The notes under the pieces are model-generated. The model was not told the DNA's origin, did not search any database, and saw only the letters and a program-made list of their open reading frames with translations. This document shows positions 59,454-64,000 of a stretch of DNA of 64,000 nt, one piece after another (within the stretch, counting starts at the first letter, position 1; each line of letters starts with the position of its first letter). The translations under genes and the position numbers were made by a program. This DNA comes from Rhynchospora pubera (taxonomy: Eukaryota > Streptophyta > Magnoliopsida > Poales > Cyperaceae). The stretch lies in assembly GCA_028095005.1 (NCBI GenBank), contig CM051462.1, positions 239,438,973 to 239,502,972 on the forward strand, read 5' to 3'.

Positions 59454-59652
59454 TGAACAAATTTGAGAATTTGAGAATTGTGGAAGGGAATGTTTTCTAT
59501 TTCCGTCTGGATTCATTACATTTGCTATAGCATATATACAATGCAACCCTAGATATCTTTCTAAATACAGCACAGCACATTCTTACTTATAATGACAAAT
59601 TACATTCCTAAACAACAATATATCAAACATATCTTTTTTTGATTCGTCTATA
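59454..59652 (-). repeat. Copia 5' LTR
   Basis: 199 bp, next to the primer-binding site at 59441-59453 and flanked outside by the GTTTC target duplication. Confidence 0.95.
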
Positions 59653-59657
59653 GTTTC

Positions 59658-60662
59658 ACTAGTTTCAAATATATTTCACTAGTCTGGACAGTACTGGCAC
59701 AAGAATATATTTCACTGGTTTTGAATATATTTCAGTGGTTTCACTAAAGAAAAAAAATAAACTATGAGCATGCTGATAAGATCATGTTTAAGATTGCATT
59801 TGGATTAGGAATGTTAGACCAATGAATTGTGCTGTCAGAAAAGGTGCCTGATGGAATCATTTTGTCAGAAAAAGTACCATGTTGTGAACTAACATTTGGT
59901 TCTTACCTTTTCTCCATCGCCATCTCCGAACCAAAATTTGAAGTTCAGCGACCTCTCAGAACGTTTACTCTTTAATTTATAATATATTGTAGCTTTTTAT
60001 GTTCCAAAACTTCAAGTTTATTAATATAGTCTAATTTCATTTAATTATATAATTCTCATACTCTAAATTTTAGTGAAACCCATAGCAAAAATTCATGGCC
60101 TCGCCACTGATTCAGATCTAATGCGATGCACGTAGACAATAGAATAGACAATAGGATCGAGGAAGTGAATAGATAAATTCAAAACAGAAATTTATTTAAG
60201 ATGAAAATACTATTAATTACTAGACTAACCCCTTTTGCTTTTGAATTGACCAGATAAGAAGTAGAATTTAATCAATTCTGGAATCAATCCGCTCGAAGCG
60301 GAACAGTAACTCAAACTGTTGCGATTTGAGCTTTACCTACGGTACTTTTAGGGTTTGAAATTGAGTTACTTATAATTTCGACCGCATAAGCTTTTGAAGC
60401 TATTCCAAATAAAATTAAGGTTACTGATGAATATAAGCATTGCACAACATTGACTTTTGATTTGGAATATATGTAAAATTTGGAAAAAGTTCTTTGGGCC
60501 ATTATCATCTTATCGATTTGTTATTAAAATAATTACTCAGAGATTACAAATTTACAACTATTAATGATTGAAGAAAAGTAGCTAATTGGACAAATGGACC
60601 ATATTGGAAAGAAAAGAGCGATATTGGGCCCAAAAAGGAAAGAAAAGGTTAAAAAAACGAAT
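59658..60662. other. Spacer with weak coding-like stretches
   Basis: AT-rich. A GTAAGA donor at 59907 (minus) follows RSLNFKFWFGDGDGEK, a doubtful exon of the Rab3GAP2-like gene. A minus-strand frame at 60311-60508 (ending SNPKSTVGKAQIATV) looks protein-like but no family is recognised. CTCGCCACTG at about 60,102 resembles a hAT terminus, without a partner. Confidence 0.4.
60651..60657 (-). terminator. Pol III terminator of tRNA-Leu
   Basis: Seven T on the minus strand, six bases after the tRNA 3' end. Confidence 0.8.
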
Positions 60663-60669
60663 GGCGAGA

Positions 60670-60702
<33 letters not shown>

Positions 60703-60742
60703 ACCTTAATCTGGCGCCTTAGACCAACTCGACCATCTCACC
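60663..60742 (-). tRNA. tRNA-Leu (anticodon AAG)
   Basis: 80 nt without intron. The acceptor stem GGTGAGA pairs with TCTCGCC (one G-T). The anticodon stem CCAGA/TCTGG encloses loop TTAAGGT, so the anticodon is AAG and reads CUU. The long variable arm (TCCGAAAGGG) is the class II Leu feature. The T arm is GTGGGTTCAAATCCCAC. A CAA motif lies just upstream, as in many plant tRNA genes. No defect seen. Confidence 0.95.
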
Positions 60743-62299
60743 ATTTGATGTTGGATAGGACTCTCAACCCTATTTAATACTAATAAACGAAAGACAAAAA
60801 CGAATATTTTTCGAATTGATAACAAAAATACAATTTTTTTAACCTGAGTACCTGACTGAAATCTATATTGTTCATTTAAAACTATGAATATATTATATAT
60901 GTGATTTATTAGGACTCAGTTTTAGTTTAAAATTTCATCAATTCGCTATGAAATTATCCGAAATATATTTAAATAGCTAATGTCAAACATATAGGACATG
61001 TACCACTCTTTAGTGTCAAGCATTACTTATTATTCACACTCTGTGCATGTAACAATATTGACTGTCGTATGGTAAACCAAGTCTCAATCTGTTAAAAATA
61101 AATATTTCTGAAAATTGCATGAATTATATGATCAAGAAATTAAATGATAAAATAAGTTAATTAGTAAATTTTGCGCGAATCTTTGTTTCAAGGACATGAA
61201 AATGTTCTATAATTCGTTTGGAATTTTTCTGGATAATTGCCACGCTAATCTGGTTTTTAGAAAGCTCTAATTTATTATTAAATGAAATAGCTAATTTACA
61301 AATGGGTTGTCATTATGTTGAAACATACATAGTCACATGGTTCTGCCACAGAAGATCCAGAAAGTAAATTTATTAAAAAAAACGACGAAATTTTATTATG
61401 AGAATGATTTCTTTTTGAAAATTTTAGGAACAATTTCAGTTATTCAATACAAAAAACAGTAAGATCTTTTTTTCAAATTATTGAAAGGTCTCTCTATTTT
61501 GTGCATATTAAGTGCATTTATATCACCTTGAAAAAAAAATGCATTTTAAGATAACTAGCAAATGCATAAGATGATTGCAATATTGATTTAAGCGTTTTTT
61601 TTTAGTTAATTAGAAGGTGTTTTGATCGCCCATGCACCCTAAATGATTTAATCACAAAAAACAGTAACTCCCCCTCGAGGGAACCTCGCTGATCTGTCCG
61701 TCGCTCCTCCTCTCTTTCACCTCGAGGGAACCTCCCCCTCGAGCACTCCCTTGAGCGATGGTGTCGATTGATGAGTGGGTAGTGTTATCGGTTGTGCTGA
61801 GTTGGCTTCTGGGATGGTGACACCTCATGCTATTCTCTCGTGTACGCACGAGCTGAGCTTGCTTCTCCCTCTCTATTCGAGGAACAAGTAAAGCCACAAA
61901 ATATATTAACAGTATATTTCTGTGCAGCCAAAATCAGAATGCCAAACTACCATCCATTTATCAACCTTAAACAATGTTGAGGCTTATACCATGTTTTTGT
62001 AGGTAAAAGGACTAGGGTATAAAATAGTTTGTCCCTTCAGTTATATCTGGTTTGGTGTGTCTTATACCCTATTCCTTATTCTTGTGCAACCAAACACACC
62101 CAGAAATACATAAAATTTCATTTTGCATGAAGGGATCCAGATAAAAATGAATTGATGCATGAAATAGACAAAATTTTCATTCAGAAAAAACTGCAGTTAA
62201 TTTATTAAGAGAACTTGATTTAACAGAGAGAATACACGAGATTTTATTGCATAAATTGATTAATAAAATATACATGTCTACATGATTTGTGAAACTAAC
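60743..62299. other. AT-rich spacer
   Basis: No gene was supported. A short GC-richer stretch at 61,665-61,880 contains CTCGAGGGAACCTC twice (61,674 and 61,722). A frame there on the minus strand has no recognised family. Confidence 0.5.
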
Positions 62300-63174
62300 C
62301 TTTTTTAAGATTTCCAAAACAAAGAGAACATTTATCCAAAGAAACGTCAACACCAATTTTCCTTCCTTGAACCTGAAGTACAAAGAAATATAAGACGAAA
62401 AGCTTTAAAGTACACTGGCCCTTCAATTTATAATTGCTATAAAATATGGCCGTAATATTTCCATAAGGAGAAAACATCTGTAAAGTTTATTTAATGAATA
62501 AACAAAATGTTAAAACCAAACTTTTAAATAAAATAGAACATTTAGGGAAGGTCAACAATTTTATTTTGTGTCGTCTTCAAAGTTGTCTTAGAGGAGGAAG
62601 GACTGCACGAGGAGAAAACCTCTCAGTATTGCACATGATAACACAAAAGAAATTGGCAATAAGAGAGCAAACTTCTCACTATTGAACAAACAAAGTCGGA
62701 GATATTTATCTAAGGGCTGCTTGAAAGTTTCTAAACTGACACTCAATCAACAACTAAAGCTGTGTTAGGCAACCAGAATGCAAAGTCAATCTTATCTTTG
62801 CGGAACAAAACAATGGAAACATTTTATCAGTCAGATCTGATAAAATTAATATCAATCTATCTTCAAGGTACCATTGAAAACAGAAGTTGCAAATCAATTT
62901 AGGCAATTTGAGAAACATTGACCTGGTGTATTGTGCTTTCTGTAATTGTACGAGGTAAGAACACCTTTTTCTGAATAATTAATCTTGATAAAATTGGAAG
63001 TAAGAACACCTTTTTCTGATTCTATAATGGCTTAGAAATCGCAATCAATCCTTGTCTTATTGCAGAAATCTAAGTCCGATCCTTATTCCTACACGAGAAA
63101 AACAACGGAGAGAGTAGAGTTAATCCAAAATCCGATGGTACGAAATTCCAATTAAAAGAAATACCTTCGCCATT
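62300..63174 (-). other. Possible exons of an unrecognised gene
   Basis: Three pieces look like exons on the minus strand. ATGGCGAAG|GTATTT (63166-63174) follows a pyrimidine-rich leader. CAG|...|GTCAAT at 62923-62970 encodes KKVFLPRTITESTIHQ in phase 0. TTCAG|...|GTTAGT at 62300-62372 could encode VQGRKIGVDVSLDKCSLCFG, reminiscent of the end of an RNA-recognition motif. The order, missing exons between and product are unknown. Splice-like borders are the only support. Confidence 0.25.
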
Positions 63175-64000
63175 GAAGAAAGAGAGAACGAGAAGAAAAG
63201 AGAAATGGAATGTTTGAGAGATCAGAAAATGGAGCGGAAACTTGCAGATAGGATAGAGAATCGAATTTTTTTTGTCTGGAAAAGAACCTTCGTTACAAGG
63301 TTAAAGGCCCAAAGTACTTGCAGATAGGATAGAGAATCAGCCGAAATTTTAAAAAATAATATTAAAATAATATAATCCAATAAAATTAATATCAATTTAA
63401 TCAGTTTAATATAAATAGTATCGTAAGATCGGAATCCTGGATTCCGAACGTTAGATCGGATTCCTGGATTCCGATCTAACGTTAGATCGGATTCTCGGAT
63501 TATCTCACTAAAAAAGTAATAAACCCAAAATATTTCAGTAAGGCAAATAACGTTAGATGATTAATCGAGCAAATAAAAAAATAGAAAAGGGTGGTAAAAT
63601 TTAATACCTAAAACAGATGCCCTTAATCTAAAGAAAAGAAATTTGGGAAACTTCTTGTTGCGCTTGTACTCATGAATGAAAGTGAGACATTATATTAGTT
63701 TCTGTCGGGGAGGGGGCCGTGATTTTTTAAACAAAAAAAAAACCCAATTTTTTATTTTAATTTTGGGGAAATTAGATACATGCCACCTCAAAATTAGAAA
63801 ATTAGAAAAATGCCACTCCAAAGTTCACTCTTAGAACAATGTCACTCTAAACTCATATTATTCAGATATTTGCCACATTTCTATAGTTTTTATGCGGTTT
63901 CAAATTAAAAAATTGCATTTTGATTTGTATTTTCTATTTCCCCAAATTGCCCTTTCCTCTCCAACGGTGGAGAAGAACTCTGGTGATCCTACCTTCTTCT
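63175..64000. other. Right-end spacer with a short inverted/direct repeat
   Basis: Contains TCGGAATCCTGGATTCCGAA and related units (63,428-63,498), three imperfect copies joined by CGTTAGATCGGAT. The last 250 bases are low-complexity with ATGCCACC-type motifs. No gene was seen. Confidence 0.5.

Larger units (their letters stand above)
54761..59652 (-). mobile_element. Intact Ty1/copia LTR retrotransposon (4,892 bp)
   Basis: Two 199-bp LTRs appear identical base for base, and a 5-bp target duplication GTTTC flanks the element (54756-54760, 59653-59657). On the minus strand the primer-binding site TGGTACCAGAGCC (59441-59453) follows the 5' LTR, close to the initiator-Met tRNA type. A polypurine tract GAGGGGGAG (54960-54968) precedes the 3' LTR. 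One unbroken polyprotein frame fills the inside. LTR termini are TA...CA rather than TG...CA, a known but uncommon variant. Insertion is recent and activity is possible. Confidence 0.96.

Noticed and set aside
60090..60110. Second hAT-type element ending CTCGCCACTG
   Set aside because: No matching left terminus or 8-bp duplication was found, so at most a fragment.
60661..60777. Plus-strand frame reading MARVGFEPTPFRTR
   Set aside because: It is the reverse complement of the tRNA-Leu gene, a common false protein in plant databases.

Overview
The window is nuclear DNA of a flowering plant, most likely a eudicot. It holds multi-exon genes with GT/AG introns, plastid-type proteins, a nuclear tRNA gene and many plant transposon families. 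The species cannot be named from the sequence. About one third is ordinary genes and two thirds is duplicated or mobile DNA.

Positions 1-19,300 are the gene-rich part, with every gene on the minus strand. They are a PUB62-type U-box protein cut by the left edge, an 11-exon ABC1/ADCK kinase (578 codons), a two-exon transcription elongation factor TFIIS (349 codons) and a seven-exon plastid glycerol-3-phosphate dehydrogenase of the SFD1/GLY1 type (448 codons). Spaces between them hold small inverted-repeat transposons, a 733-bp hAT-type element with an 8-bp target duplication, and a Harbinger-like element into which a 1.76-kb solo LTR has inserted.

Positions 19,338-29,905 are a tandem array with a period of about 2.2-2.3 kb. 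Each unit has a GeBP/DUF573-like gene on the plus strand and, inside its intron, an antisense fragment of a mut-7-like exonuclease gene. All four GeBP-like copies are broken, each by a different mutation. The antisense reading frame is open in all five copies. The only terminal exon lies once, at 30,214, past the array.

Positions 30,755-43,040 are three nearly identical 4.1-kb direct repeats with a TATA box and LTR-like character, followed by non-coding DNA of degenerate short repeats (to about 46.3 kb).

Positions 47,554-54,526 carry exons of a Rab3GAP2-like gene on the minus strand, probably dying. It has a one-base deletion, missing exons, a 5,615-bp CACTA element 11 bp upstream of a splice acceptor, and an intact Ty1/copia element (54,761-59,652, identical 199-bp LTRs) nearby. 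The CACTA element is the most unusual object here. It has no transposase but carries two DUF4283-like genes, and palindromic repeats lie at both ends and between the genes, as if two single-gene units had fused.

The right end (59.7-64 kb) is mostly AT-rich spacer with a tRNA-Leu(AAG) gene and possible exons of an unrecognised gene.
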